Positions 28,100-38,068 of a DNA stretch of 64,000 nucleotides are shown one piece after another. Numbering within the stretch: position 1 is the stretch's first letter; every line of letters starts with the position of its first letter. A program made the translations under genes and the position numbers. Source of the stretch: Streptomyces sp. JJ36 (GTDB taxonomy: Bacteria; Actinomycetota; Actinomycetes; Streptomycetales; Streptomycetaceae); assembly GCF_021696945.1 (NCBI RefSeq), contig NZ_JACYHE010000007.1, positions 1 to 64,000 on the forward strand, given 5' to 3'. Under the pieces are notes generated by a model, which was not told the DNA's origin, did not search any database, and saw only the letters and a list, made by a program, of their open reading frames with translations.

Positions 28100-31000
28100 G
28101 CCGGTGAAGGCCACGGGGGACGTCCCGGCGTGGCAGGTGCCGCAGGAGTTCGCTGAGGCGTCGTCTTACCAGGTGCGGGACAAGCTTCAGCAGGTCATCG
28201 AGGATGACCTGCTTGGTCCGTGGAACGGGTCGCTGGAGTCGTTCGCGCCGAGGGCCAGTGGTCCGGGGGACCGGTATCTGGTGGGGAAGCTGGGGCCGCG
28301 GGAAGTGGCCAAGTCGGCGGCGGACGCCTCGCTGGGAGGGCTGGACAGCGAGCTCGGCGGCGATGTGAACGGTGACGACGGGGAGCTGCCCGATCTGCTC
28401 ACGCCGCAGAACGCGGGCCGGATGTGGGCTTCGTCCATGGGGCTGTCCTTCGCCGTGATTCCCGGCGTCGACAAGCTCAGCGTCACCGCGTCGTGGGGGC
28501 GGTACACAAAGTCAGAGGCGCTGGACGAGGCGGGTGTCTCCCGTCGCGTGTGGTCGCGGGAGCCGGTGTCCTTGGACAAGGAGGTCGCCCTCGACGGCGT
28601 CGCCTCCTACTGGGTGCCGTTGCAGGGGGACGGCGCCCAGCCGGAGGTGTTTCTCGCTGTCGAGGTCCGGCAGCAGGCCGGCGGTCTGCGCGTGGTGGAG
28701 CTGGCGCTGGTCAACGCGCAGGAGGAGCCGCAGAACAACAAGGACACCGCGTGGCTGTTTCAGGCGCAGCTGACCGTGGTGGCGCTGGACGGTGCGCAGG
28801 CCGTGTTCGCGCCGGTTGATGACCCGCTGGACGACATCGAGGCGCACAGCGAGGACCCCGAGGAGCAACACCTTCGGCTCCTGTACCGCAACGAGCTGCG
28901 GCACGCGAACGGTCGCAACGTCGCGGTACACGCGGAGGTGCATGACGGGGAGCGGCATGCCCACCGGCTGGAGACGCGGTGGCTGCCGTACTACGACGTG
29001 CCGGCCACCATCGCGCCGCAGGATTCGGAGCAGCTGGCCGGGCTCGTGCTGTCCATGGACGCCTTGGCGGAGTTGGAGCCCGCACAGCTGGTCACCGGTC
29101 TGAGTCCGTTGTCGTCCGGCTATGCCGCGTGGCTGGACGACCGCGAGGCTGAGATCTCGGAGCTGCCCGCGGCTCTTCGGCCCACGGCCGAGGCTGCGGT
29201 GTTCACGGCTCGGCAGATCGCTCAGCGGATCGAGGCCGGCATCGCTGTGCTGACCGGTGAGAAGAGCCCGCTCCAGGCGGACGCCCTGGCCGCTTTCCGG
29301 TTCGCCAACGAGGCGATGGCGATGCAGCGCCGACACACCCAGATCGTGGCGCTGCGTGAAGCGACCGGGCTCGGCTACGCGGAGGCTAAGGCGGCCATCG
29401 AGCAGGAGGGCGCGAAGGCGGCGAGCTGGCGACCCTTCCAGCTGGCCTTCGTCCTGCTGAATCTGGCAGCGCTGACCGACCCCGCTCACTCCGAACGACG
29501 GGCGGACCACACGGCGACGGTCGATCTGCTGTTCTTCCCCACTGGCGGCGGTAAGACCGAGGCGTACCTCGGGCTCGCGGCTTTCACCTTCGCGATCCGC
29601 CGCCTCCAGGGCGTCCAAGGCGCCGGGGCTCAGGCCCGTGACGGCCGGGCGGGCGTTGCCGTTCTGATGCGGTACACCCTTCGGCTGCTGACTGCCCAGC
29701 AGTTTCAGCGCGCGTCAACCCTGGTGTGCGCCGCCGAGGTCCTCCGGCAGCGGGATGTGAACCGCTGGGGGACCGAGCCTTTCCGGATCGGCATGTGGGT
29801 CGGGTACGGGGTCGCGCCGAACTGGTACAAGGACGCGGCGAAGCAGATCTCGGATGCCCTGGACAGTGCGACGACCAAGCGGGCGAGTGTGCTGCAGACC
29901 AAGCTGTGCCCGTGGTGCGGTTCCCGGATCGAGGTGTCGGCCAAGACCACGGACGGCGAGCGGCGGCGCATCCTCCTGTACTGCGCGAACAGCGAGGGCG
30001 CGCAGGCGTGCCGCTTCTCGTATGTGAAGGCGAAGGGCGAGGGGCTGCCGATCCTCACGGTGGATGAGGAGATCTACCGGCTGCTGCCTGCTCTGGTGAT
30101 CGCCACGGTCGACAAGATGGCGCAGCTCCCCTGGCAGGGTTATGCCGGGATGTTGTTCGGGCGGGTGAGCCGCCGCTGCGCGCGGCACGGTTACTGGCAT
30201 CCGGACCTGGGCCGGCGGATCGAGTGCACTGGCAAGCACCCGAAGAAGGGCGCCCAGCCCGGTACCAAGGAGCTTGAACCGGTCTCGCGGCTTCGGCCGC
30301 CGGACCTCATCATCCAGGATGAACTGCACCTGATCTCTGGGGCACTGGGGACCACGGTCGGCCTGTTCGAGTCGGCCGTGGATGAGCTGTGCACCTGGGA
30401 GACCGTCCAGGAGGACGGGACCGTGGTAGCCACTGGGCCGAAAATCGTGGCGTCCACGGCGACGACGAAGCGCGCGGCGCAGCAGGTACGTGGTGTGTTC
30501 GGCCGCGGTCTGGCGATCTTCCCGCCGCAGGTGCTGGAGGTCGGGGACACCTTCTTCTCCCGGCAGGTGCCGGTGACCGAGAGGACACCGGGTCGCCGTT
30601 ACTTCGGTGTGTGTGCGCACGGCGTCCGTATGAAGTCCGCGGAGATCCGGATCGCGGAGATCCTGCTGCTGGCCGGGCAGACCCTCTTCGACGAGCACGG
30701 CCGCGACGCGGACCCGTATATGACGCTGGTCGGCTACTTCAACGCCACCCGTGAACTCGCCGGTATGCGCCGCTTCCTGGACGACGATGTGACGACCAGA
30801 GTGCGCCGTAACGGGCATCGCCGAGTGCGGGACGCCGGGGCGCTGTCCGACCGACTGGCGAGCACAGGAATGCTCACCGTCCAGGAGCTGACCTCCCGGA
30901 TCTCCTCGGCGGACATCACCGAGGTCCTCAAGCAGCTGGAGAACTCCTTCGACCCGGAGCTGCGCACCTCCGCGCGCCGGGCCGCGATCGCCGCTGAGCT

Positions 31001-31850
31001 GAGGGCAGCGAAGAAGGAGAAGCGGGCGCCGGTCGTTCCCGAGCTGGACTTCGAGCGCCAGCCGGTCGACGTCGTACTGGCCACCTCGATGCTGCAGGTC
31101 GGTGTGGATGTCTCCCGCTTCGGCCTGATGATGGTCACCGGGCAGCCGAAGAACACCGCGGAGTACATCCAGGCGTCGTCCCGCGTGGGCCGTGACGCCG
31201 CGCGCCCTGGTCTCGTGGTCACCCTCTACAACTGGACCCGGCCGCGCGACCTCGCGCACTACGAGGACTTCGAGCACTACCACGCGACGTTCTACCGGCA
31301 GGTCGAGGCGCTCTCGGTCACGCCCTACTCCCGCCGGTCACTCGACCGCGGTACCGCCGCCGCGTTCATCGCCGCGCTGCGCAACGCCGAGGAGGCCCAC
31401 TCCGCCAACCGGGCGGCCTACGACGTCGGCATGGACTCGCCCGCAGCAGAGCGGATCACCGAGCGCTTCCTCCAGCGGGCCTTCCACGGCGGCGGTGGCG
31501 AACGCGGCCAGGGCTACCTTGCTGAACGCCTCGCCGTGGTCAAGGAGCGTTGGGAACAGGCGAAGGGCACCTCCGCCCGGCTGGGTTACCAGGCCCGCAG
31601 CGAGAACAAGCAGCAGATGGCAGGGCTGCTCCAGTCCGCGGGCAACGGAGCCTGGACCGACCTCACCGTCCCCATGTCGATGCGCGAGACGGAGAACGAG
31701 ATCAACCTCCTGGTGCCCGGCAGCATCAGCACCCTGACCCAGGCACCCTACGGCGCACCCCCATGGACCGCAGGGGCACAGGAGTCACCACCCGACAGCG
31801 ATACCGAGACCAGCGACGACAACGGCGACGAACACGGAGGTACCGAGTGA
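28089..31850 (+). CDS. drmA: DISARM helicase DrmA
   Basis: 1253 residues. Walker A FFPTGGGKTEAYLG near 482, Walker B IIQDELHLI near 743, STATTKRA near 788, and C-terminal helicase motifs ATSMLQVGVDVSRFG (about 997) and QASSRVGRD (about 1030). Two Cys pairs (CPWC near 606 and C-x7-C some 25 residues on) suggest a zinc ribbon inserted between the helicase lobes. DrmA forms the core DISARM complex with DrmB and loads on DNA. The ATG at 28089 overlaps drmMI by 11 bases and has a GGGGGAGGGG site inside the drmMI end. Confidence 0.92.
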   Translation: MSNEPVKATGDVPAWQVPQEFAEASSYQVRDKLQQVIEDDLLGPWNGSLESFAPRASGPGDRYLVGKLGPREVAKSAADASLGGLDSELGGDVNGDDGELPDLLTPQNAGRMWASSMGLSFAVIPGVDKLSVTASWGRYTKSEALDEAGVSRRVWSREPVSLDKEVALDGVASYWVPLQGDGAQPEVFLAVEVRQQAGGLRVVELALVNAQEEPQNNKDTAWLFQAQLTVVALDGAQAVFAPVDDPLDDIEAHSEDPEEQHLRLLYRNELRHANGRNVAVHAEVHDGERHAHRLETRWLPYYDVPATIAPQDSEQLAGLVLSMDALAELEPAQLVTGLSPLSSGYAAWLDDREAEISELPAALRPTAEAAVFTARQIAQRIEAGIAVLTGEKSPLQADALAAFRFANEAMAMQRRHTQIVALREATGLGYAEAKAAIEQEGAKAASWRPFQLAFVLLNLAALTDPAHSERRADHTATVDLLFFPTGGGKTEAYLGLAAFTFAIRRLQGVQGAGAQARDGRAGVAVLMRYTLRLLTAQQFQRASTLVCAAEVLRQRDVNRWGTEPFRIGMWVGYGVAPNWYKDAAKQISDALDSATTKRASVLQTKLCPWCGSRIEVSAKTTDGERRRILLYCANSEGAQACRFSYVKAKGEGLPILTVDEEIYRLLPALVIATVDKMAQLPWQGYAGMLFGRVSRRCARHGYWHPDLGRRIECTGKHPKKGAQPGTKELEPVSRLRPPDLIIQDELHLISGALGTTVGLFESAVDELCTWETVQEDGTVVATGPKIVASTATTKRAAQQVRGVFGRGLAIFPPQVLEVGDTFFSRQVPVTERTPGRRYFGVCAHGVRMKSAEIRIAEILLLAGQTLFDEHGRDADPYMTLVGYFNATRELAGMRRFLDDDVTTRVRRNGHRRVRDAGALSDRLASTGMLTVQELTSRISSADITEVLKQLENSFDPELRTSARRAAIAAELRAAKKEKRAPVVPELDFERQPVDVVLATSMLQVGVDVSRFGLMMVTGQPKNTAEYIQASSRVGRDAARPGLVVTLYNWTRPRDLAHYEDFEHYHATFYRQVEALSVTPYSRRSLDRGTAAAFIAALRNAEEAHSANRAAYDVGMDSPAAERITERFLQRAFHGGGGERGQGYLAERLAVVKERWEQAKGTSARLGYQARSENKQQMAGLLQSAGNGAWTDLTVPMSMRETENEINLLVPGSISTLTQAPYGAPPWTAGAQESPPDSDTETSDDNGDEHGGTE

Positions 31851-33763
31851 TCGCGCCGACCTCCCCGAGCCACCGCCGCCGCGTCGGCTCCGTGCGGCCC
31901 AGCCACCTGATGTTCACCGCCGGCGTCGGCTCCCTCGTGGACCTGCCGAACTTCGCCGTCCTGGTACGGGGGCTGGACGACTGGTCCTACGACAACATCG
32001 AGTGGGAACCCCTCGCCGAGCCCCGGCTCCTCGAAGCCGTCCGCCGCACCACCCGCAACCACAACGTCACGCAGCTCCGGCCCGCACCATGGATGGACGG
32101 CCTGGACACCGACCCGAACGGGCCGGCCGCCCGCGTCGGCGTACCGACAGTGCCCTTCCCGGCGTGGCTGCGTTGCACGGCCTGCAACACACTGGCCGCT
32201 CTCGACACCACCTGGTGGACGTTCGAGAACGCCCAGCCCCGGCGGCCGGACCTGGCCCGCTTCTTCCACACCTCCTGCCCGTCGAAGCGCAAGAAGCCGC
32301 TCGCCGTCACCGCCCGCTTCCTGCTGGCGTGCACCGACGGGCACCTCGACGAGTTCCCCTACCAGTGGTTCGTTCACCAAGGCGCACCCTGCGCTGAGAC
32401 GACGCACCCGACACTGCGGATGGAGGACCACGGAGGCAACCAGGGCGCCAACGTCAGCATCCAGTGCACCAACTGCCACGCGACCCGGAACATGAACCAG
32501 GCCACGGGTGAACGGGGACTCGCCGAACTCCCGCGCTGCCGGGGCCGGCACCCGCACCTGGGCACCTTCGCCGCCACGGGCTGCAAGGAGCAGCCACGGC
32601 TGGTCGTCGTCGGCGCGTCCAACCAGTGGTTCGCCCGGACACTCACCGCCCTCGCCGTCCCAGCGACCGGCCAGAGCGCGCTGGCAGCCAAGGTGGAGCA
32701 GCTCTGGGACAAGCTCCAGAAGATCAAGAACCCCGACCACCTGGACCTGCTCTGGGACGAGTCGGCCTACATCACCCTGCACCAGTGGGAGCAGGCCGAG
32801 GTCTACGAAGCGATCGCGGTCCACCGCGCCGAGCTGGAAGCAACCGACAACGGAGGCAGCCCGCAACAGCCAACCGCGATCGACCTGCTGACCCCGGAGT
32901 GGGAGATCTTCACCACGCCGAATCCCCCTGACTCCACCGCCGACTTCACGCTCCGCCGGGACGCGAAGGGCGTGCCGGAGACACTGTCCGGCATCTTCTC
33001 CGACATCGCCCAGGTCGAGCGGCTGCGCGAGGTGCGCGCGCTCACCGGCTTCACACGCCTGGACGCCCCCGACCCCGATGAGCCGGACCTGGTCAGCCTC
33101 GTGGAGCTCGCCCGCGACACGCCCACCTGGGTTCCGGCCAGCGAAGTGCGAGGCGAAGGCATCTTCCTGCGGGTCTCCGAACCCCTCCTCGCCGACTGGC
33201 ACGAGCACGTCGCGAACTCGGAACCTGCCTTGGCACACCAGACCGCCTACAAGTACTTCCGCCACCGGCGCTATTCGGACCGCATCAAGCGCGACGACTT
33301 CGACCTCATGGCCGGCTGGCCGGGCCTGCGCTACATCGCCCTCCACACGCTGTCCCACCTGCTGATCCGCACCATCGCCCTGGAATGTGGGTACGGCTCG
33401 GCCAGCCTCTCGGAGCGCATCTACGCCGGCACCGACGAAGACCCGCGCTCGGGCATCCTCATCTACACCGCCGTTCCGGACGCGGAAGGCACCCTGGGCG
33501 GCCTCGTCGCCCTCGCCGAGGCCCACTCCTGGGAGCGGATCGTCCGCCGCGCCTGGAAGGACGCCCTGCGCTGCTCCTCCGATCCGCTCTGCGCCGAGCG
33601 GCTGCCCCACCACGGAGCCGACTTCCTTCACGGGGCCGCCTGCCACGCCTGCATGTTCGTCTCCGAGACCACCTGCGAGCGCGGCAACCGCTTCCTCGAC
33701 CGCCGCTTCATCGTCCCCATCGGAGACGACCACAAGCTGGCCCTGATCCCAGGAATCGGCTGA
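31847..33763 (+). CDS. drmB: DISARM DUF1998 protein DrmB
   Basis: 638 residues; partner of DrmA in the DISARM core complex. The C-terminal DUF1998 region is clear: HTLSHLLIRTIALECGYGSASL, then a cysteine cluster CSSDPLC (about 575) and ACHACMFVSETTCERGNRF (about 597). Extra pairs CTAC (about 107), SCPS and CTNC (about 205) imply more than one zinc site. GTG at 31847 has GGAGG upstream and shares GTGA with the drmA stop. No catalytic motif of its own is visible, in line with a structural role. Confidence 0.92.
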   Translation: MIAPTSPSHRRRVGSVRPSHLMFTAGVGSLVDLPNFAVLVRGLDDWSYDNIEWEPLAEPRLLEAVRRTTRNHNVTQLRPAPWMDGLDTDPNGPAARVGVPTVPFPAWLRCTACNTLAALDTTWWTFENAQPRRPDLARFFHTSCPSKRKKPLAVTARFLLACTDGHLDEFPYQWFVHQGAPCAETTHPTLRMEDHGGNQGANVSIQCTNCHATRNMNQATGERGLAELPRCRGRHPHLGTFAATGCKEQPRLVVVGASNQWFARTLTALAVPATGQSALAAKVEQLWDKLQKIKNPDHLDLLWDESAYITLHQWEQAEVYEAIAVHRAELEATDNGGSPQQPTAIDLLTPEWEIFTTPNPPDSTADFTLRRDAKGVPETLSGIFSDIAQVERLREVRALTGFTRLDAPDPDEPDLVSLVELARDTPTWVPASEVRGEGIFLRVSEPLLADWHEHVANSEPALAHQTAYKYFRHRRYSDRIKRDDFDLMAGWPGLRYIALHTLSHLLIRTIALECGYGSASLSERIYAGTDEDPRSGILIYTAVPDAEGTLGGLVALAEAHSWERIVRRAWKDALRCSSDPLCAERLPHHGADFLHGAACHACMFVSETTCERGNRFLDRRFIVPIGDDHKLALIPGIG

Positions 33764-33766
33764 CCG

Positions 33767-34528
33767 ATGACAACACCCGACAGTTTCACCATCGCGGCAG
33801 GCGCCGTCCTCGCCTTACTCGGCCCCGCCCGAATCCGGGAGCTCGCTGACCGGATGTCCGCGGGCTGGCCAGACGAATCACTACGCGCCTCGGCGACCGG
33901 CCCCGGTGAAGGGGCAGCGGTCCAGGCCCTCCTGGACACCCTGACCGAAGCGGGCATCGGCATCGAGCCCGCCACCTGGTATCTGCGGGGTATCGCCGAT
34001 GGCTACGCCCACCAGAAAGCCCGGTGCCAGGTCGACGCCGTGTGGAGCGGCCCGACCACCCACGCCGTTCCGGTACAAGCCACGGCTGCTGTGCTCACCA
34101 AGGTCATCGAGGCCGCCCAGCACGAGCTCGTGCTGATGACGTACTCGGCTAGGCCCTACCAGCCAGTGCGCGAGGCGCTGACCGCTGCCGTCGGGAGGGG
34201 CGTCGCCGTAACCGTGGTCGTGGAAACGCTCCAGGGGGCGGGCAGCGCGATCAGCGGGGACGAGCCGGCCCTCGCCTTCGCCGGTCTCACCGGAGTCGAG
34301 CTGTGGCACTGGCCCCCGGAGCAGCGCACCGAGCCCGGGGCCAAGCTTCACGCCAAGCTCGCCGCCGCAGACCGCACCACACTCCTGATCACCAGCGCCA
34401 ACCTCACGGCTTCCGGGGCGACCAAGAACATCGAGGCCGGAATCCTCATCCGAGGCGGCACCGCTCCCGAGCGCGCCGTTGAACACGTACGGCAACTCCA
34501 GACGACAGGCGTTCTGACCCGCCTATGA
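33767..34528 (+). CDS. drmC: DISARM phospholipase D-like protein DrmC
   Basis: 253 residues with one HKD-type motif, KLHAKLAAADRTTLLITSAN, followed by LTASGATKNIEAGI near residue 192-222. PLD-family nucleases with one motif act as dimers. It follows drmB after three bases. In other DISARM systems the PLD gene can be dispensable, so its role may be accessory DNA cleavage. Confidence 0.9.
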   Translation: MTTPDSFTIAAGAVLALLGPARIRELADRMSAGWPDESLRASATGPGEGAAVQALLDTLTEAGIGIEPATWYLRGIADGYAHQKARCQVDAVWSGPTTHAVPVQATAAVLTKVIEAAQHELVLMTYSARPYQPVREALTAAVGRGVAVTVVVETLQGAGSAISGDEPALAFAGLTGVELWHWPPEQRTEPGAKLHAKLAAADRTTLLITSANLTASGATKNIEAGILIRGGTAPERAVEHVRQLQTTGVLTRL

Positions 34529-34574
34529 GACAGGCGAGGCCCGACGGGCGCGGCGTGGACGCAACTGCCGACCG

Positions 34575-35110
34575 TCAGCCGGCTGACTGATCGGGGACGG
34601 CCTGGAGGTGGCGTTGGCCACGGGACCGGGGGACGAGTTGGACGACGGCTTCGGCGGCGGCGCGGACGAGGTCGTCGAGGATGGTCTGGTAGATGTCGCG
34701 GGTGATGCGGGTGTCGCTGTGACCGAGGGTCTCGGAGACGACCTGGCGTCCACTCCGGCGGCGAGCATGAGCGTCGCGGCGCCGTGCCGTAGGTCGTGGA
34801 GGCGGATGGGCGGGAGACCGGCTTCTGCGACGAGGCGTTCGAAGAGGTCGGAGCCCCTGCCGGGGTGGAGCAGGGAGCCGTCCTCCTCGGTGAAGATGCG
34901 GCCGGTCTCCACCCAGGCGTCGCCCCATTCGAGGCGGTCCCGTTCCTGCTGCTCGCGGACCTCCCAGCCGTCCTGGGCCAGCTGGGTCGCCACGGCCAGC
35001 GAGGAGTTCGCGTAGTCGTGGTCCACCCAGCGCGGGCCGCACCCCTCGCCGCGTCGGAGTCCTCGGAACGCGATGAGCTGACATGCCCGTGTGCGGCCAG
35101 GTGCGTGCTC
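34575..35110 (-). pseudogene. Degraded tyrosine-recombinase integrase
   Basis: Minus-strand remains of a phage/ICE-type integrase. One frame reads LIAFRGLRRGE, EWGDAWVETGRIF and RLHDLRHGAATLMLAAGVDA (catalytic His-Leu-Arg). At about 34745-34750 one base is missing (GCC-AGGTC where GCC-AAG-GTC is expected) and the rest, VVSETLGHSDTRITRDIYQT with the second His/Arg and the nucleophile Tyr, continues in another frame to the stop at 34575. About 25 residues also appear deleted between WEVRE and DRLEWGD, and the N-terminal half is gone. It cannot be functional and marks the right end of the island. Confidence 0.85.
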
Positions 35111-35251
35111 CACAATGGGGCGGCATGGCCCCCGGAGGCGGCGCAAACCATCTCAAGAGCACGGCGCAGCGGGGACATCCCAGGGACTTTTCAGGGACTT
35201 TCACGTCTGTCCCAGGGAGGTTTCAGGGACTTTCCGCCGCGAAAGCAGGGA
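35111..35251. other. Non-coding stretch between integrase relic and sdaA terminator
   Basis: No gene. It contains three copies of CAGGGACTTT and an AT-richer patch, possibly the old arm-type recombination sites of the lost element. Confidence 0.45.
35181..35233. repeat. Three direct repeats of CAGGGACTTT
   Basis: Exact copies at 35181-35190, 35192-35201 and 35224-35233, the last two extended as TTTCAGGGACTTTC or TTTTCAGGGACTTTC. They lie just outside the integrase relic, where integrase arm-binding sites are often found. Confidence 0.8.
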
Positions 35252-35296
35252 AGGCCCTGACAGCGCTGAAAGGTACGAACGCGCTGGTCAGGGCCT
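35252..35296 (-). terminator. Terminator of the gcvT-gcvH-glyA-sdaA operon
   Basis: AGGCCCTGAC (35252-35261) pairs with GTCAGGGCCT (35287-35296), with a further AGCGC/GCGCT pairing inside. It begins seven bases after the sdaA stop. Confidence 0.75.
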
Positions 35297-35302
35297 GTTT
35301 CT

Positions 35303-36685
35303 CTAGCATTCGATGATGTTCACCGCCAGCCCGCCCCGGGCAGTCTCCTTGTACTTGACCTTCATGTCGGCGCCCGTGTCCTTCATGGTCTTGATGGCCT
35401 TGTCCAGGGACACGTGGTGGCGCCCGTCGCCGCGCAGCGACATCCGGGCGGCGGTGACGGCCTTCACGGCGGCCATGCCGTTCCGCTCGATGCAGGGGAT
35501 CTGCACCAGCCCGCCGACCGGGTCACAGGTGAGGCCGAGGTTGTGCTCGATGCCGATCTCCGCGGCGTTCTCCACCTGTTCGGGGGAGCCGCCGAGGATC
35601 TCCGCGAGACCGCCCGCCGCCATCGAGCAGGCGGAGCCGACCTCGCCCTGGCAGCCGACCTCGGCGCCGGAGATGGAGGCGTTCTCCTTGAAGAGCATGC
35701 CGATCGCCCCGGCGGCGAGGAGGAAGCGGATGACGGTCTCCTCGTCGGTGCCGGGCACGAACTCCATGGCGTAGTGCAGCACCGCCGGGATGATGCCGGC
35801 GGCGCCGTTGGTGGGGGCGGTCACCACGCGGCCGCCGGCGGCGTTCTCCTCGTTCACCGCCATGGCGTAGAGGGTGACCCACTCCATGGCGTGCGCGTCC
35901 CGGTTGCCCTCGGCGCGGAGTTGCCGGGCGGAGGTGGCGGCGCGGCGGCGCACCTTGAGCCCGCCGGGCAGGATGCCCTCCCGGGTCAGGCCGCGGGAGA
36001 CGCACGCCCGCATCACCTGCCAGATCTCCAGCAGCCCGGCGCGGATCTCCTCCTCGGTGCGCCAGGCCTTCTCGTTCTCCAGCATCAGCGCGGAGATGGA
36101 GAGGCCGGTCTCCTCGGTGAGGCGCAGCAGCTCGTCGCCGGTGCGGAAGGTGTGCCGCAGCACGGTGTCGTCCAGCTTGATGCGGTCCTCGCCGACGGCG
36201 TCCTCGTCCACCACGAAGCCGCCGCCGACCGAGTAGTAGGTCTTCTCCAGCAGCGGCAGCCCGGCGTCGTCGTAGGCGCACAGGGTCATGCCGTTCGCGT
36301 GGTAGGGCAGTGAGCGGCGCCGGTGCAGGATCAGCTCGGTGGGCTCGTCGAAGGGGATCTCGTGGGCGTCGCCGACATCGGTGGAGAGCAGCCGCAGCCT
36401 GCCGGTCTCCCGGATGCGCTGCACCCGGGCGTCCGCCTGGTCGACGTCGACGGTGGCCGGCCCGTGGCCCTCCAGGCCGAGCAGTACGGCCTTGGGGGTG
36501 CCGTGCCCGTGGCCGGTGGCCCCCAGCGAGCCGAAGAGCTCGGCCCGCAGGGACGCGGTCTGCGCCAGCACGCCCTCGTTCTTCAGGCGGCGGGCGAACA
36601 TGCGGGCCGCGCGCATCGGGCCGACCGTGTGCGAGCTGGACGGGCCGATGCCGATGGAGAAGAGGTCGAAGACGGAGATGGCCAT
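35303..36685 (-). CDS. sdaA: L-serine ammonia-lyase (iron-sulfur type)
   Basis: 460 residues, single-chain form. Converts L-serine to pyruvate and ammonia using a [4Fe-4S] cluster. The start [20 protein letters not shown] is the family signature, and the cluster cysteines are in [25 protein letters not shown] and IPCIERN. ATG at 36685. It is the last gene of the glycine-riboswitch operon, 79 bases after glyA, with a strong hairpin between them. Together with GcvT/H and GlyA it lets excess glycine flow through serine to pyruvate. Confidence 0.95.
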   Translation of the reverse strand: MAISVFDLFSIGIGPSSSHTVGPMRAARMFARRLKNEGVLAQTASLRAELFGSLGATGHGHGTPKAVLLGLEGHGPATVDVDQADARVQRIRETGRLRLLSTDVGDAHEIPFDEPTELILHRRRSLPYHANGMTLCAYDDAGLPLLEKTYYSVGGGFVVDEDAVGEDRIKLDDTVLRHTFRTGDELLRLTEETGLSISALMLENEKAWRTEEEIRAGLLEIWQVMRACVSRGLTREGILPGGLKVRRRAATSARQLRAEGNRDAHAMEWVTLYAMAVNEENAAGGRVVTAPTNGAAGIIPAVLHYAMEFVPGTDEETVIRFLLAAGAIGMLFKENASISGAEVGCQGEVGSACSMAAGGLAEILGGSPEQVENAAEIGIEHNLGLTCDPVGGLVQIPCIERNGMAAVKAVTAARMSLRGDGRHHVSLDKAIKTMKDTGADMKVKYKETARGGLAVNIIEC

Positions 36686-36709
36686 GGGCGGACTCCCTTG
36701 TCCGTGTGC

Positions 36710-36751
36710 GGGAGGCCCCGCGGCGGCCGGTGCGGTGCCGCAGGGCCTCCC
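36710..36751 (-). terminator. Hairpin between glyA and sdaA
   Basis: GGGAGGCCC (36710-36718) pairs with GGGCCTCCC (36743-36751), with extra GC pairing inside. It may end some transcripts before sdaA or stabilise the glyA end, making sdaA expression lower than glyA. Confidence 0.6.
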
Positions 36752-36764
36752 GGTGGTGCGGGTG

Positions 36765-38039
36765 TTACTTCTGCAGGCCCGGGTAGAGGGGGTGCTTCTC
36801 GGCGAGCGCGGTGACCCGGGAGGCCAGGGAGGCGGCCTTGTCCTGGTCGAAGCCGGGCTTGAGCGCCTCCGCGATGACGTCCGCGACCTCGCGGAAGTCC
36901 TCCTCACCGAAGCCCCGGGTGGCCAGCGCGGGGGTGCCGATGCGCAGGCCGGAGGTGACCATGGGCGGGCGCGGGTCGTTCGGCACCGCGTTGCGGTTGA
37001 CGGTGATGCCGACCTCGTGCAGCCGGTCCTCGGCCTGCTGCCCGTCCAGCTCGCTGTTCCGCAGGTCGACCAGGACGAGGTGCACGTCGGTGCCGCCGGA
37101 GAGCACGGAGACGCCGGCCTCGACCGCGTCCGGCCGGAGCAGCCGCTCGGCGAGGATGCGGGCGCCGTCCAGGGTCCGCTGCTGCCGGTCCCGGAACTCC
37201 TCGCTCGCCGCGATCTTGAACGCCACCGCCTTGGCCGCGATGACATGCTCCAGCGGGCCGCCCTGCTGACCGGGGAAGACCGCGGAGTTGATCTTCTTGG
37301 CGTACTCCTTCTTGGAGAGGATCACGCCGCCGCGCGGGCCGCCGAGGGTCTTGTGCGTGGTGGTGGTGACCACATCGGCGTACGGCACGGGGGAGGGGTG
37401 CAGTCCCGCCGCCACCAGGCCCGCGAAGTGGGCCATGTCGACCATGAGCAGGGCGCCGACCTCGTCCGCGATGCGGCGGAAGGCGGCGAAGTCGAGCTGC
37501 CGCGGGTAGGCGGACCAGCCGGCGACGATCATCTGCGGACGGTGCTCCTTGGCGAGGCGCTCGACCTCGTCCATGTCGACCCGGCTGGTCTCCGCGTCGA
37601 CGTGGTAGGCGACGACGTTGTAGAGCTTCCCGGAGAAGTTGATCTTCATGCCGTGGGTCAGGTGGCCGCCGTGCGCCAGGTCCAGACCCATGATCGTGTC
37701 GCCCGGCTTGAGCAGGGCGAACATCGCCGCGGCGTTGGCCTGCGCGCCGGAGTGCGGCTGCACGTTGGCGGCCTCGGCGCCGAAGAGGTCCTTGATCCGG
37801 TCCCGGGCGATGTTCTCGACCACGTCGACGTGCTCGCAGCCGCCGTAGTAGCGACGGCCCGGGTAGCCCTCGGCGTACTTGTTGGTCAGTACGGATCCCT
37901 GGGCCTCCAGCGAGGCGACCGGGGCGAAGTTCTCCGAGGCGATCATCTCGAGGGTGGACTGCTGCCGGTGGAGCTCGGCGTCGACGGCGGCGGCGACGTC
38001 CGGGTCCACCTCGTGGAGGGAGCTGTTCAGAAGAGACAT
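36765..38039 (-). CDS. glyA: Serine hydroxymethyltransferase
   Basis: 424 residues. PLP enzyme interconverting serine and glycine with tetrahydrofolate. Clear motifs are [10 protein letters not shown] near the N-terminus, the YYGGCEHVD region and [14 protein letters not shown] with the PLP lysine near 230. I use ATG at 38039 because AGGGAAG lies six bases upstream; the ATG two codons earlier (38045) would touch that site. It follows gcvH by 29 bases. Confidence 0.96.
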   Translation of the reverse strand: MSLLNSSLHEVDPDVAAAVDAELHRQQSTLEMIASENFAPVASLEAQGSVLTNKYAEGYPGRRYYGGCEHVDVVENIARDRIKDLFGAEAANVQPHSGAQANAAAMFALLKPGDTIMGLDLAHGGHLTHGMKINFSGKLYNVVAYHVDAETSRVDMDEVERLAKEHRPQMIVAGWSAYPRQLDFAAFRRIADEVGALLMVDMAHFAGLVAAGLHPSPVPYADVVTTTTHKTLGGPRGGVILSKKEYAKKINSAVFPGQQGGPLEHVIAAKAVAFKIAASEEFRDRQQRTLDGARILAERLLRPDAVEAGVSVLSGGTDVHLVLVDLRNSELDGQQAEDRLHEVGITVNRNAVPNDPRPPMVTSGLRIGTPALATRGFGEEDFREVADVIAEALKPGFDQDKAASLASRVTALAEKHPLYPGLQK

Positions 38040-38068
38040 GTCCATCTTCCCTAGGAGCGGGCAGGTGC

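Larger units (their letters stand above)
20658..34528 (+). other. Class 1 DISARM anti-phage defence operon
   Basis: Five genes in one direction with 4-11-base overlaps or a 3-base gap: drmD, drmMI, drmA, drmB, drmC. This is the gene set and order of class 1 DISARM, a restriction-modification-like system that marks self DNA by methylation and blocks incoming phage DNA. All catalytic motifs look intact. Relics of mobile elements lie on both sides. Confidence 0.92.

Noticed and set aside
35181..35233. CAGGGACTTT repeats considered as a CRISPR array
   Set aside because: Repeats of 10 bp with spacings of 1 and 22 bases do not fit any CRISPR array, and no cas gene is present.
34529..35302. Search for a tRNA gene as the attachment site of the island
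   Set aside because: No cloverleaf or conserved TTCRANY-type loop was seen here or near 20.2 kb.
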